The notes: generated from the sequence alone by a model not told the origin. A stretch of DNA of 13,415 bases from a bacterium (GCA_030672255.1 DAOVGU010000175.1:1-13415), one strand, 5' to 3'. Positions 1 through 6,381 are shown, counted from the stretch's first letter. Numbers and translations: made by a program.

Positions 1-333
1 TTTTCATTATCCGGTATTAAAATGGGTGGTGAGGGAAAGGTAAAAACCTCTATTGTAAAGGCAAAAGTTTATGGTTGCGCTCCTCTCAAACGGATAGAAC
101 TTATTAAAGATGGAAAAACTGTATTTTATAAGAATGAAGAAAAAATGGATATTTCCATCGAGTGGAAAGACCCGGAACCATTGAAGCAGAAGCATTTTTA
201 TTATCTACGGGTCATCCAGGCAGATGGGCAGATGGCCTGGTCCAGCCCGATCTGGATAAATAAAATAGAAAAAGGAGGTAGAAAATATGAAGCCAAACAT
301 TATTCTTTTTACCACCGATCAGCAACGCGGTGA
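1..333 (+). CDS. C-terminal end of a probable PHP-type/DUF3604-like protein (5' truncated by window)
   Basis: The reading frame is open from the first base, so the gene starts outside the window; the in-frame ATG at 22 is internal. The ~110 visible residues are predicted beta-rich: a segment with KRIELIKDGKTVF, then EWKD, then YYLRVIQADGQMAWSSPIWI. That ending (Y-x-R-V-x-Q-x-D-G-x-x-A-W-S-S-P-I-W) is typical of the C-terminal domain of PHP-like/DUF3604 proteins, which often sit beside sulfatases. The frame runs 47 nt into the next gene before its stop. The last ~15 codons read through that gene's ribosome binding site and look non-conserved, so the true end could differ if there is a sequencing or biological frameshift. 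The catalytic part is not visible, and the family call rests on the tail motif only. Confidence 0.55.
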   Translation, partial: FSLSGIKMGGEGKVKTSIVKAKVYGCAPLKRIELIKDGKTVFYKNEEKMDISIEWKDPEPLKQKHFYYLRVIQADGQMAWSSPIWINKIEKGGRKYEAKHYSFYHRSATR

Positions 334-1720
334 CCATCTTGGTATCTCTGGCCATCCAGTGGTGGAAACGCCCAATGTCGATTCATTCGTAAATTGCGGC
401 GCCTATTTCCCCAACGCCTACACAGAAATTCCTTCCACTACCGGAGCCAGAAGATGCCTTTTAGCCGGACAGGGAAGTTATCGTTGCGGGTTAGTTGGTT
501 ATTCAACCACAGAATGGCATGAACCCAATACCCTGGCCCAGGTATTAGCCGATAATGGCTACCATTGTCTCAATGTCGGTTTTCGGAACCTTCATCCCCG
601 GCGTAAACTCTATGGCTTCCATCAGGTAGTCTGTCACGATATACGGCCGGAAACGGATGATTATTGGGACTGGTTAAAGGAGAAATTAGGACCTCTTGCC
701 TGTGAACGAGGTCATGGTTGCGATGTCAACGGTTGGTTAGCCCGACCCTGGCATTTAGAGGAAGAATACCATCCGACAGTATGGACTACAAATGTTGCCT
801 TAGAGCAAATAAAAAAGAGGGACCCTACTAAACCCTTTTTTATCTGGATATCACAGATGCGACCTCATTCGCCTTATGACCCTCCAAAATTCTTCTATGA
901 TATGTATATTAACCAGAAATTACCGAAAATCCCTGTTGGAGATTGGGCCTCTAAGTATGATGTCCCCAACCCTGGTCTTGGAAGAACAACTGGGTACGGA
1001 AGACTTATGCCCGAACAGAACCAGCGGATGAGGGCCGGTTATATGGGCTCCTGTACCCATATCGATTATGAACTGGGACGGATGATGGAGATTTTAAGAA
1101 GCGGCAGGCAAGGGGAAAATGTATTAAAGGATGCCCTGATCCTGTTTACTTCCGACCATGGGGATATGATGGGAGACCATCATCTGCATCGCAAGACCTA
1201 TGGTTACGAAGGCTCTGCGCGTATTCCCTTCTTGATACGTTATCCCGCCGGACAGGACCTTCCCAGCGGTATTTTTAAACAGGTGGTAGGCTTGCAGGAT
1301 GTTATGCCTACCATTCTGGAGGCTGCCGGAATTAAAATTCCGAATTCGGTTACCGGGAGAAGTCTGTTTAAAGCGATAAAGGGTGAAAAGTGGCGGGAGT
1401 TTATTCACGGGGAGCATTCCCCTTGTTATTCTTTGCAAGAAGCTATGCATTACCTAACCGATGCCAAGGAGAAGTACATCTACTTCCCGGCCACCGGGAA
1501 AGAGCTCTTTTTCGATTTAAAGAAAGACCGCCAGGAAATCCATAACCTATCCAAAGATCCCGCTTATGCTAAACGAGTAAAAGTTTGGCGCAAACGCCTT
1601 ATCAATTTGTTGGCTGAACGTGATGATGGTTTCTCCGACGGAAAGAAACTTCTCCTAAAAAGGGAGGGATGGAGCCCGATAGCAGAGGAGAATATAAGTA
1701 AGAAAGGGAGGCAGAAATGA
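287..1720 (+). CDS. Sulfatase/alkaline-phosphatase-superfamily hydrolase with Thr at the nucleophile site
   Basis: A 477-aa protein of typical length for the family and without a signal peptide, so probably cytoplasmic. The N-terminal metal-binding strand has D11-Q12 (FTTDQQRGDHLG), and the second metal site is seen in SDHGDMMGDHHLHRKTYGYEG at about residues 288-308. The position of the C-x-P-x-R sulfatase signature reads T51-T-G-A-R55 followed by RCLLAG. The formylglycine precursor Cys is therefore Thr and the Pro is Gly. Family knowledge: Thr/Ser nucleophiles occur in phosphatase/phosphodiesterase members of the superfamily, so sulfate-ester cleavage is not assured; a phosphoester or phosphonate substrate is possible. 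The start is ATG at 287, behind a strong GGAGG. The stop overlaps the next start (ATGA), showing translational coupling. The neighbouring PHP-like tail suggests a catabolic operon. Confidence 0.88.
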   Translation: MKPNIILFTTDQQRGDHLGISGHPVVETPNVDSFVNCGAYFPNAYTEIPSTTGARRCLLAGQGSYRCGLVGYSTTEWHEPNTLAQVLADNGYHCLNVGFRNLHPRRKLYGFHQVVCHDIRPETDDYWDWLKEKLGPLACERGHGCDVNGWLARPWHLEEEYHPTVWTTNVALEQIKKRDPTKPFFIWISQMRPHSPYDPPKFFYDMYINQKLPKIPVGDWASKYDVPNPGLGRTTGYGRLMPEQNQRMRAGYMGSCTHIDYELGRMMEILRSGRQGENVLKDALILFTSDHGDMMGDHHLHRKTYGYEGSARIPFLIRYPAGQDLPSGIFKQVVGLQDVMPTILEAAGIKIPNSVTGRSLFKAIKGEKWREFIHGEHSPCYSLQEAMHYLTDAKEKYIYFPATGKELFFDLKKDRQEIHNLSKDPAYAKRVKVWRKRLINLLAERDDGFSDGKKLLLKREGWSPIAEENISKKGRQK

Positions 1721-2644
1721 ATGTTATTTTGATTGTTTCGGATACCTTAAGAAGGGACCATTTAGGCTGTTATGGGAATAACTGGATCTCCACGCCAAAT
1801 ATCGATAGATTTGCTAAAGGCTCTTTAGTCTTTGAAGACGCTTACATTGGCTCATTTCCTACTGTACCCAATCGCAGGGATTTATTCACAGGCAAATTTA
1901 CCTTTGTCTACTCTGACTGGTCACCTTTAACTCCTGAGGAGGTGGTGCTCTCTGAGGTTTTAGGGAAGGAAGGTTATATCAGTATGTTTATTGCCGATAC
2001 CCCTCATACCACTGCGCCCGGCTATAATTACCGAAGAGTATCAGGGGCTGGCCCCATTATATAATGAGGTAACCCATATTCCTTTGATGATTCATCTACC
2101 AAAAACCAAACCGCAAAGAATCTCCGGTTTTGTTCAACCACCGGACTTAACCGCAACAATCGTAGAATTGGCAAAAGCAAATAAATTACACCCCCACCTA
2201 TCTCCTCCCCTCCTGAGGGAGTGCATCCCCCGGATTGAGGAAAGGGGGGAATTTATAGATGGAAAATCTATCTTGCCTTTAATTAAGGAGAAGAAAAAAA
2301 TTCGTGATTTTGCTGTCAGTTCCCCCTCCATCATCCATGGTTCTGCCGGGGGTCAAAGGGCTACGATCGCAACAAAGGATTGGACCTTTATCTATGGTCT
2401 TGAGGAGCAAGAAGAAAGAAGATATGAGACGAGAATCGTTGATGGGAAGGTGAGAGTCCAGAAAAGGTTAGGCAAAAGAGTAGAGCCGGAACTCTACCAT
2501 CTTTCCTCTGACCCTGGTCAGAAAAGAAATGTTTTTTTAAAGCATAAGGATATTGCCAGAAAACTTCATTCTCAATTTATCAAATTTTTGGAAACTGTTA
2601 AAACGGAAGAAAATATACTTAAACCCTGGCGGGTATTTAAATGA
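1717..2644 (+). pseudogene. Second sulfatase-superfamily hydrolase, broken by internal deletion and frameshift
   Basis: The N-terminal part (frame of 1717) is a normal sulfatase start: metal-binding D9 (VSDTLRRDHLG) and a signature reading T49-V-P-N-R53 then RDLFTG, again with Thr in place of Cys. It reaches PGYNYRR and then stops at ~2062. The C-terminal part continues in another frame from about 2033 with EEYQGLAPLYNEVTHIPLMI, then ELYHLSSDPGQKRNVF, and ends at 2644. Together they supply only ~310 residues against the ~450-500 usual for the family. The central segment with the SDHG metal-binding loop is missing. The junction lies near 2020-2034, so this is a deletion of several hundred bases rather than a point frameshift. 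The ATG overlaps the stop of the upstream gene (ATGA), so the two were a coupled pair. An assembly error is the alternative. Confidence 0.8.
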
Positions 2645-2726
2645 AAAAGGAAATCTTTGCTCATCAGTACGGGGAAAAGGTTTAAAGAATAGAAGGGCGG
2701 CATTTATGCTCTGCTCTTTATAGAGA

Positions 2727-2758
2727 GGGGCTAACAATTTGTTAGTCCCTTTTTATTT
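2727..2758 (+). terminator. Rho-independent terminator of the sulfatase operon
   Basis: The left arm GGGGCTAACA (2727-2736) pairs with TGTTAGTCCC (2740-2749) around a 3-nt ATT loop. This gives 10 bp with one G-T wobble, followed by TTTTTATTT. It lies about 80 bp after the stop of the broken sulfatase and before the tRNA promoter. Confidence 0.9.
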
Positions 2759-2791
2759 AGGTAAATGTAGCGCAAATTGCTAAAGGGTTTT

Positions 2792-2820
2792 TTGAAAGAA
2801 AATCAAATATATAGTAAAAT
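2792..2820 (+). promoter_or_regulatory. Sigma70-type promoter for the tRNA genes
   Basis: The -35 element TTGAAA (2792-2797) and -10 element TAAAAT (2815-2820) are separated by exactly 17 bp. The -10 ends about 11 bp before the tRNA-His gene, so transcription would begin just at its 5' end. The surrounding AT-rich tract supports the call. Confidence 0.72.
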
Positions 2821-2830
2821 AACATCCAAT

Positions 2831-2905
2831 GGTGAGTGTAGCTCAGCTGGTTAGAGCGCTGGACTGTGGCTCCAGTTGTCGCCGGTTCGAATCCGGTCAC
2901 TCACC
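2831..2905 (+). tRNA. tRNA-His (anticodon GTG)
   Basis: Full cloverleaf: acceptor GTGAGTG (2832-2838) pairs with CACTCAC (2898-2904), the D-arm is GCTC/GAGC, the anticodon loop is CTGTGGC with anticodon GTG, and the T-arm is GCCGG-TTCGAAT-CCGGT. The His-specific extra G-1 (2831) is encoded and faces C73 (2905). The following bases are CCC, so the 3' CCA is not genome-encoded here. Confidence 0.97.
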
Positions 2906-3080
2906 CCTGATCCTTTGGGGATTTATATCTTTGAGGTCTCCAAAATTCCGCTACTAACTAATCAAGATATTTTTAGTAGGAATATGGAGAGCCCAAACCT
3001 GAATTTGATACACTTCCAACAGTACACCGATGAAAGCTTCTTTAGAAGATACAGGTGAGGGACTTTTTGGAGTGTTCATT

Positions 3081-3157
3081 GCGCCTGTAGCTCAGTTGGA
3101 TAGAGCAACGGACTTCTAATCCGTGGGTCGGGCGTTCGAGTCGCCCCAGGCGTGCCA
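3081..3157 (+). tRNA. tRNA-Arg (anticodon TCT)
   Basis: Cloverleaf with acceptor GCGCCTG/CAGGCGT (one G-T at the first pair), D-arm GCTC/GAGC, anticodon stem ACGGA/TCCGT with loop CTTCTAA (anticodon TCT), and T-arm GGGCG-TTCGAGT-CGCCC. Discriminator G (3154) and CCA (3155-3157) are encoded, unlike the upstream tRNA-His. The 175-bp spacer between the two tRNAs has only weak hairpins, for example CTACTAA...TTAGTAG near 2950-2979. Confidence 0.97.
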
Positions 3158-3168
3158 TTAGAGAAAAA

Positions 3169-3209
3169 GCGCCCTTAGCTCGATTGGTAGAGCAGGACAC
3201 TCTTAATGT
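3169..3209 (+). pseudogene. Truncated tRNA-Lys (anticodon CTT), 5' part only
   Basis: The acceptor 5' strand GCGCCCT, a complete D-arm (GCTC-GATTGGTA-GAGC), anticodon stem 5' strand GGACA and loop CTCTTAA (anticodon CTT) are all intact. After TGT (3209) the sequence turns into an A-run: the rest of the anticodon stem, the variable loop and the T-arm are absent. A short AGGGCG at 3215-3220 could pair with the acceptor CGCCCT, but no T-arm lies between them. It most likely marks an integration or deletion endpoint. A functional armless tRNA is much less likely in a bacterium. Confidence 0.8.
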
Positions 3210-3220
3210 AAAAAAGGGCG

Positions 3221-3281
3221 AGTCGGGAAATCCTTGTTATCACTTGCTTTTCCGCAGTATACTTGGGTTTCCCGACTTTTT
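3221..3281 (+). terminator. Long-loop inverted repeat with T-run, probable terminator of the tRNA cluster
   Basis: The arm GTCGGGAAATCC (3222-3233) pairs with GGGTTTCCCGAC (3265-3276) as 12 bp with one G-T; A3221-T3277 extends it. TTTTT (3277-3281) follows at once. The 31-nt loop is unusually long for an intrinsic terminator. It lies directly after the truncated tRNA-Lys, so it may instead be part of an element end. Confidence 0.55.
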
Positions 3282-3468
3282 ATTATATGCACCAATTCAC
3301 CTGATTTTGCCTCTTTTTGTATCTCTTATTGGCACTATTTTGGCACTGGATAATTTTAGCAGGATTCAAGCCGAGTAGATTTGGATTGGTCAGAGTAACG
3401 TAAGGACATGCGGGACACTTGTGCAAACAAATCATTCCTCAAAAGATATGAATTTCTAAAGGATTTAG
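3282..3468. other. Intergenic stretch between tRNA locus and minus-strand cluster
   Basis: No convincing gene. It holds a short direct repeat, TTGGCACT at 3329-3336 and 3340-3347 (period 11). On the minus strand, frames near 3392-3409 read RMSLRYS, faintly like the C-terminal RY motif of tyrosine recombinases. This could be a decayed integrase end but is far too short to call. Confidence 0.4.
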
Positions 3469-3723
3469 TTACTTGGCAGGCGGTTCAGCTGTTGAAGGTA
3501 TGGGGATTTTTATACATTTCTCTATTTCATAGATATACTTCTGTAGGCAATCAGGGCAAAGAACTTTATCCTCTGAAGGAATAAAATGAAGAGACATCAA
3601 AAGAGCAAAATTAGAAGATATTTTTTTACCACAGCGCTTACATTCAAATTTGCCTTTAAGTCTACTATAGTTTTCCTCTATGATAGTTTCTATTTCTTTT
3701 TGTATTTGTCTTAATTCTTCCAT
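3469..3723 (-). CDS. Small four-Cys zinc-ribbon-like protein (paralogue 1)
   Basis: With ATG at 3723 the product is 84 aa. It has an acidic/basic N-terminal helix (MEELRQIQKEIETIIEENYS), then C28-x2-C31 in FECKRCGKK and C56-x2-C59 in VLCPDCLQKYIY, and a Pro-rich tail. Two CxxC pairs ~25 residues apart are a classic zinc-ribbon/knuckle arrangement. I chose this start rather than the upstream one at 3780 for three reasons: it aligns exactly with the start of the paralogue at 3865-4095, GGGAGGAGGA precedes it, and the longer start would overlap the 38-aa membrane-protein gene. Function is not recognised; it may be a nucleic-acid- or protein-binding adaptor. It is the last gene of the minus-strand array. 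Confidence 0.75.
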   Translation of the reverse strand: MEELRQIQKEIETIIEENYSRLKGKFECKRCGKKISSNFALLMSLHFIPSEDKVLCPDCLQKYIYEIEKCIKIPIPSTAEPPAK

Positions 3724-3745
3724 TCCTCCTCCCATTTTCTCAATC

Positions 3746-3862
3746 CTATATTGCTTGTTTGATGATAAACAAAAGAGCAAGTAAAATAATAATGATAAAA
3801 ATTATTATTGCTAAACTATTTTTATTCTTCGCTTGAGCAAGCTTTTCTTCCTTATCATCCAT
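3746..3862 (-). CDS. 38-aa single-pass membrane miniprotein, tail-anchored topology
   Basis: The frame starts at ATG 3862, 2 nt after the stop of the upstream zinc-ribbon gene, with GGAAT as a weak ribosome binding site inside that gene's end. The product begins with a charged 15-residue head (MDDKEEKLAQAKNKN). An ~18-residue Ile/Leu/Phe stretch follows and the protein ends in IIKQAI. One hydrophobic helix close to the C terminus with a tiny tail is the topology of tail-anchored proteins, the client class of Get3/TRC40 ATPases; a Get3/ArsA-like ATPase is encoded in the same array. No homologue is recognised. The small size and AT-rich code are cautions, but position and coupling favour a real gene. 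Confidence 0.6.
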   Translation of the reverse strand: MDDKEEKLAQAKNKNSLAIIIFIIIILLALLFIIKQAI

Positions 3863-3864
3863 TT

Positions 3865-4095
3865 TTATTCCTTTTTTGCAGACTTCTCTATATCATAGAT
3901 ATACTTTTTGAGACAATCAGGGCAAACAACCCCATCCTCTGGAGGAATAAAGTAGAGAGAGAGTAGAAGAGCAAAATTGGAAGGGACTTTTTTGCCGCAG
4001 CGCTTACATTCAAATTTACCTTTAAGTTCGGAGTAGCCTTCCTCTATGATAGTTTCAACTTCTTGCTTCATCTTTTTTAATTTTTCTATTTCCAT
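3865..4095 (-). CDS. Small four-Cys zinc-ribbon-like protein (paralogue 2)
   Basis: A 76-aa protein closely similar over its whole length to the product of 3469-3723: a shared charged helix, FECKRCGKK with C30-x2-C33, SNFALLxSLxFIPxED, then VVCPDCLKKYIYDIEK with C58-x2-C61. The two genes are therefore a local duplication separated only by the 38-aa membrane-protein gene. The ribosome binding site is weak (GGAAAAAATAAAA before ATG 4095). The four Cys suggest structural zinc; no catalytic motif is visible. Function unknown. Confidence 0.8.
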   Translation of the reverse strand: MEIEKLKKMKQEVETIIEEGYSELKGKFECKRCGKKVPSNFALLLSLYFIPPEDGVVCPDCLKKYIYDIEKSAKKE

Positions 4096-4135
4096 TTTTA
4101 TTTTTTCCTTTACTATAAAATAGTATCTCTATCCC

Positions 4136-4168
4136 AAGAGAGGAGAAGCGGGGAATCCCTCCTCTTTT
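4136..4168. other. Stem-loop in the gap upstream of the zinc-ribbon gene
   Basis: AAGAGAGGAG (4136-4145) pairs with CTCCTCTTTT (4159-4168), 10 bp with one wobble and a 13-nt loop. The T-rich side follows it on the + strand, so it fits a terminator for antisense (+) transcription better than one for the minus-strand operon. It could also be an mRNA-stability hairpin. Confidence 0.45.
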
Positions 4169-4176
4169 AAGTTTTG

Positions 4177-4452
4177 TTATTTTTTACAACACTTCACACA
4201 GGCATTGGCTAAAATTATTAAAGCTATCGCACCTAAAATCGCCGAGATAATGTTTATGGTGCCAATGGTGCAAAGTTTCCATTTACCAAATACCGGTGTC
4301 CCTAACCAGGCACCAAGATAGCCAACGATGAGATTAACGGTAAGCCCTCCAGGGAGAACAATCTTTACCTTCGGTAGTCTTGCCATTACCAATGAAACTA
4401 CAATACTAACAACAACTAAATAGACAAACGACAAAAAATCTATATTAACCAT
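4177..4452 (-). CDS. GlsB/YeaQ/YmgE-like small membrane protein
   Basis: A 91-aa protein with about three hydrophobic segments (residues ~6-23, ~33-50 and ~62-84) and a central VKIVLPGGLTVNLIVGYLGAW region. The pattern G-x-x-x-N-x-I-V-G-x-x-G-A-W-x-G resembles the GlsB/YeaQ/YmgE ('transglycosylase-associated') family of small stress-linked inner-membrane proteins, whose biochemical role is unclear. It ends in a Cys-containing basic tail (CVKCCKK), which is unusual. The start ATG has GGAGG 10 nt upstream. It follows the 226-aa gene after a 57-bp gap and is followed by a stem-loop, so it is likely co-transcribed with the array. Confidence 0.7.
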   Translation of the reverse strand: MVNIDFLSFVYLVVVSIVVSLVMARLPKVKIVLPGGLTVNLIVGYLGAWLGTPVFGKWKLCTIGTINIISAILGAIALIILANACVKCCKK

Positions 4453-4509
4453 TTTTTTACGTCCTCCTTTTCTCTAAATCTTCTATTTTATCTTCCCCGC
4501 TTTTTTTCT

Positions 4510-5190
4510 TTATTGAATTGGAGAAATAAGGTATTGGGATAATTTTTCAAACCTTTCTTTATTTTTTTGATGACGAAGAAGCAATCTTTGATAATCCCTT
4601 ATTTTCTTTACCTTTTTTAGTTCCGTTACTTGAATATCTTTAGAAAGCTCAGGAATAATATTGTGATAAGCACCTATAAAGAGGAGGCCCGTTTCCCCAT
4701 CATTTAGGGTTTCGGTTATTCTCTTGGCAATAAATCTGTCTCTTTTCCGCAATAAACTGCCCTTGGCTAATTTATATTTTAAATAGGCAACCAATTTTTT
4801 CAAAAGGCTTTTAGCCTTGGTTATTTTTGTCAGTCGGTCATACTCCTGCTTAACCAGAGGAAAATCTTCTGTCCTGACCAAAACTGCACCTCGCTTTAGA
4901 AGACCGGCAATAATCTCATAATTCTTACTCCCAGTTTTAGCTCCCTCCTCCACTATTTTCTGGCCAACTTCTCCGTCAGCCGCCAAACCATCCTGATAGA
5001 TCTTAAAACCTTTAACCTCTAAATTAGCAAAATATTCGACAATTGAATCCCAAAAGCCCAAAACAGCTTCTCTGTGTTTCTTCCAGAACTCCTCTCCAAA
5101 GCCCGCAATACCTCTTTTATCTACCTGCTTAGCAATGCTGCCCAAGTCCGCGCTCATATGTATAATTGGAACATAGATTAGTTTTTTCAT
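4510..5190 (-). CDS. Unrecognised 226-aa conserved-looking protein
   Basis: No family is firmly recognised. Visible features are an N-terminal strand ending in PIIHMSADLGS (residues 8-18), KIYQDGLAADGE (63-74), EEGAKTGSKNYEI (81-93), LVRTED (104-109), a basic helical middle (120-158, including RDRFIAKRI) and a hydrophobic strand GLLFIGAYHN (168-177), followed by a basic tail rich in Lys/Arg/Gln. The strictly patterned motifs with His11, Asp67, Glu108, Asp109 and His176 look like an enzyme with an alpha/beta core, perhaps distantly TraB-like, but that is speculation. There is no signal peptide or membrane helix. The start ATG lies 4 nt after the stop of the upstream Cys-rich gene, so the two are probably co-translated. 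Confidence 0.8.
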   Translation of the reverse strand: MKKLIYVPIIHMSADLGSIAKQVDKRGIAGFGEEFWKKHREAVLGFWDSIVEYFANLEVKGFKIYQDGLAADGEVGQKIVEEGAKTGSKNYEIIAGLLKRGAVLVRTEDFPLVKQEYDRLTKITKAKSLLKKLVAYLKYKLAKGSLLRKRDRFIAKRITETLNDGETGLLFIGAYHNIIPELSKDIQVTELKKVKKIRDYQRLLLRHQKNKERFEKLSQYLISPIQ

Positions 5191-5194
5191 CGTA

Positions 5195-5470
5195 TTACCT
5201 TTGAAACTTTCCTAATCCTCTAGCTTTTATTAAAAGCTCGGCTGTCTGTTTACGCAGGGTAGAGATGGTTCGGCAATTTTTACAATCCTCATTTTTCTCG
5301 TCATATTTTTCACAGGAAAGAAGCCTCTCTACCTCATTTTTAAGGTGTTCTGCCCTCTCAGCTTTCTCAGTTACTGCTTTTGCCCCATTGATATCACGGG
5401 TCAATTCCTTAATTGTCCACTCCCTTTTTAGAAATATCGGGCAATTGATTTCTGGTTTAGGTTCTGCCAT
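5195..5470 (-). CDS. 91-aa four-Cys protein of unknown function
   Basis: The protein has C10 near its start (INCPIFLKREW), a long charged helix (residues ~20-50), then C53-x9-C63-x2-C66 (LSCEKY...EDCKNC), and ends in a second helix. Four Cys in this arrangement could hold one metal ion; the helical parts suggest a coiled-coil partner protein. The start ATG shares its A with the TGA of the upstream gene (TGATG), showing tight translational coupling to the GRAM/PH-like-Hsp20 fusion and hinting at a shared complex. No homologue is recognised. Confidence 0.78.
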   Translation of the reverse strand: MAEPKPEINCPIFLKREWTIKELTRDINGAKAVTEKAERAEHLKNEVERLLSCEKYDEKNEDCKNCRTISTLRKQTAELLIKARGLGKFQR

Positions 5471-6381
5471 CAGCGTTTAACCTCTTTGAGGATTAATTTC
5501 TGCAATCTAACCTCCAATATATTATTATGGTATTTTCTTACAATTCCTTCCTTATCAACTTTTGCAGGAAGAGAAACCTCTTCATAATAGTTGGTCTCGG
5601 GAGTTTTACAGGAGACGGTGAGTTTATCTCCATCCACTCCTAATAATATATCCTCTTCTTGAGCGCCTTTTAATTCCATAATGATATTCAGATAATCCCT
5701 TTCGTCAAAGATATCCAGTAGAGCTTGCCCTTCATCCTTTTTTAATTTATCGCCTCCGATAATCCACCAGCTAAACATAACTTTTTTTCCTGTGGTTTCA
5801 TCAATCTTGCTTCTTTCAAATACCAAAACCGGAAAACCAATCACCTTTTCGGCAGTTGCATTAACAATATTTCTTACCCGGTGAAGGACATCCATATGAT
5901 TTGGCGCCTTATACAACGATGCCAACTCATTAATAGCAGCGTGCCTATTTTGCCAGACAAAGCCAAGTATATTCTGGCTCTCAGGATCTAACTCTTTAAT
6001 AACCTTATCTATCTGCTCTTGATTTATTTCCAACAGACTCCTTTCAAATATCCTATTTTTCCACGTCTCTACATCCTTCACCATAATCCAGGCTCGTGAG
6101 AGTCCTTCATTATTTGGATGCTTATACGAAATGCAAAGGGCGTCTTTACTTCTTAATATAAAACCTCTGGGTTGAATACTGATTCCTTTTATATTCTCTA
6201 AGAGCGTCTGGAATATAACCCTCGCCGGCTGCCAGAGGAAAAGTCTGGTGTTAGTCAGATACAGATGGCCTGGTTTCCAGCCACTGCGCAGATTATCTTT
6301 ATAAAAGCCTGCATGGGTTAGAACAACTTCTTCCCCCGTATTTAATACGGGGTCAGGCTTATTTTTCATATTAGTAGTCAA
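5470..6381 (-). CDS. GRAM/PH-like, winged-helix and Hsp20 three-domain fusion
   Basis: A ~303-aa protein in three parts. Residues ~10-110 resemble a GRAM/PH-like domain (GHLYLTNTRLFLWQP) and align with the 141-aa protein at 11383-11808. Residues ~125-205 look like a winged helix (DPESQNILGFVWQNRHAAINELA ... KVMFSWWII). Residues 220-303 form an alpha-crystallin/Hsp20-like domain: DYLNIIMELKGAQEEDILLGV, DGDKLTVSC, YYEEVSLPAKVDKEGI, then NNILEVRLQKL in place of the usual NGVLEV. Such Hsp20-like domains are known as GvpH in gas-vesicle clusters and as a C-terminal module of some ArsA ATPases. Two starts are possible: TTG at 6381, with GAGGG 6 nt before it, or ATG at 6369, 1 nt after the preceding stop (299 aa). 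A chaperone/adaptor role at a membrane or shell surface is inferred. Confidence 0.82.
   Translation of the reverse strand: MTTNMKNKPDPVLNTGEEVVLTHAGFYKDNLRSGWKPGHLYLTNTRLFLWQPARVIFQTLLENIKGISIQPRGFILRSKDALCISYKHPNNEGLSRAWIMVKDVETWKNRIFERSLLEINQEQIDKVIKELDPESQNILGFVWQNRHAAINELASLYKAPNHMDVLHRVRNIVNATAEKVIGFPVLVFERSKIDETTGKKVMFSWWIIGGDKLKKDEGQALLDIFDERDYLNIIMELKGAQEEDILLGVDGDKLTVSCKTPETNYYEEVSLPAKVDKEGIVRKYHNNILEVRLQKLILKEVKR

Noticed and set aside
1991..2130. Separate gene starting at ATG 1991 for the C-terminal sulfatase part
   Set aside because: The residues before EEYQGL are out-of-frame translation of the upstream part; no ribosome binding site. It is the tail of a broken gene.
3169..3221. 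Functional T-armless tRNA-Lys
   Set aside because: Bacterial tRNAs need a T-arm, and the anticodon stem is not closed (GGACA against TGTAA). A truncation is simpler.
3724..3780. Longer N terminus for the zinc-ribbon paralogue 1 (start at 3780)
   Set aside because: The extra 19 residues have no counterpart in the paralogue and overlap the coding frame of the 38-aa membrane protein.
4096..4137. Promoter for the zinc-ribbon genes
   Set aside because: A TATAGT box is present but the best -35 candidate (TTGGGA) is only 14 bp away; not convincing.
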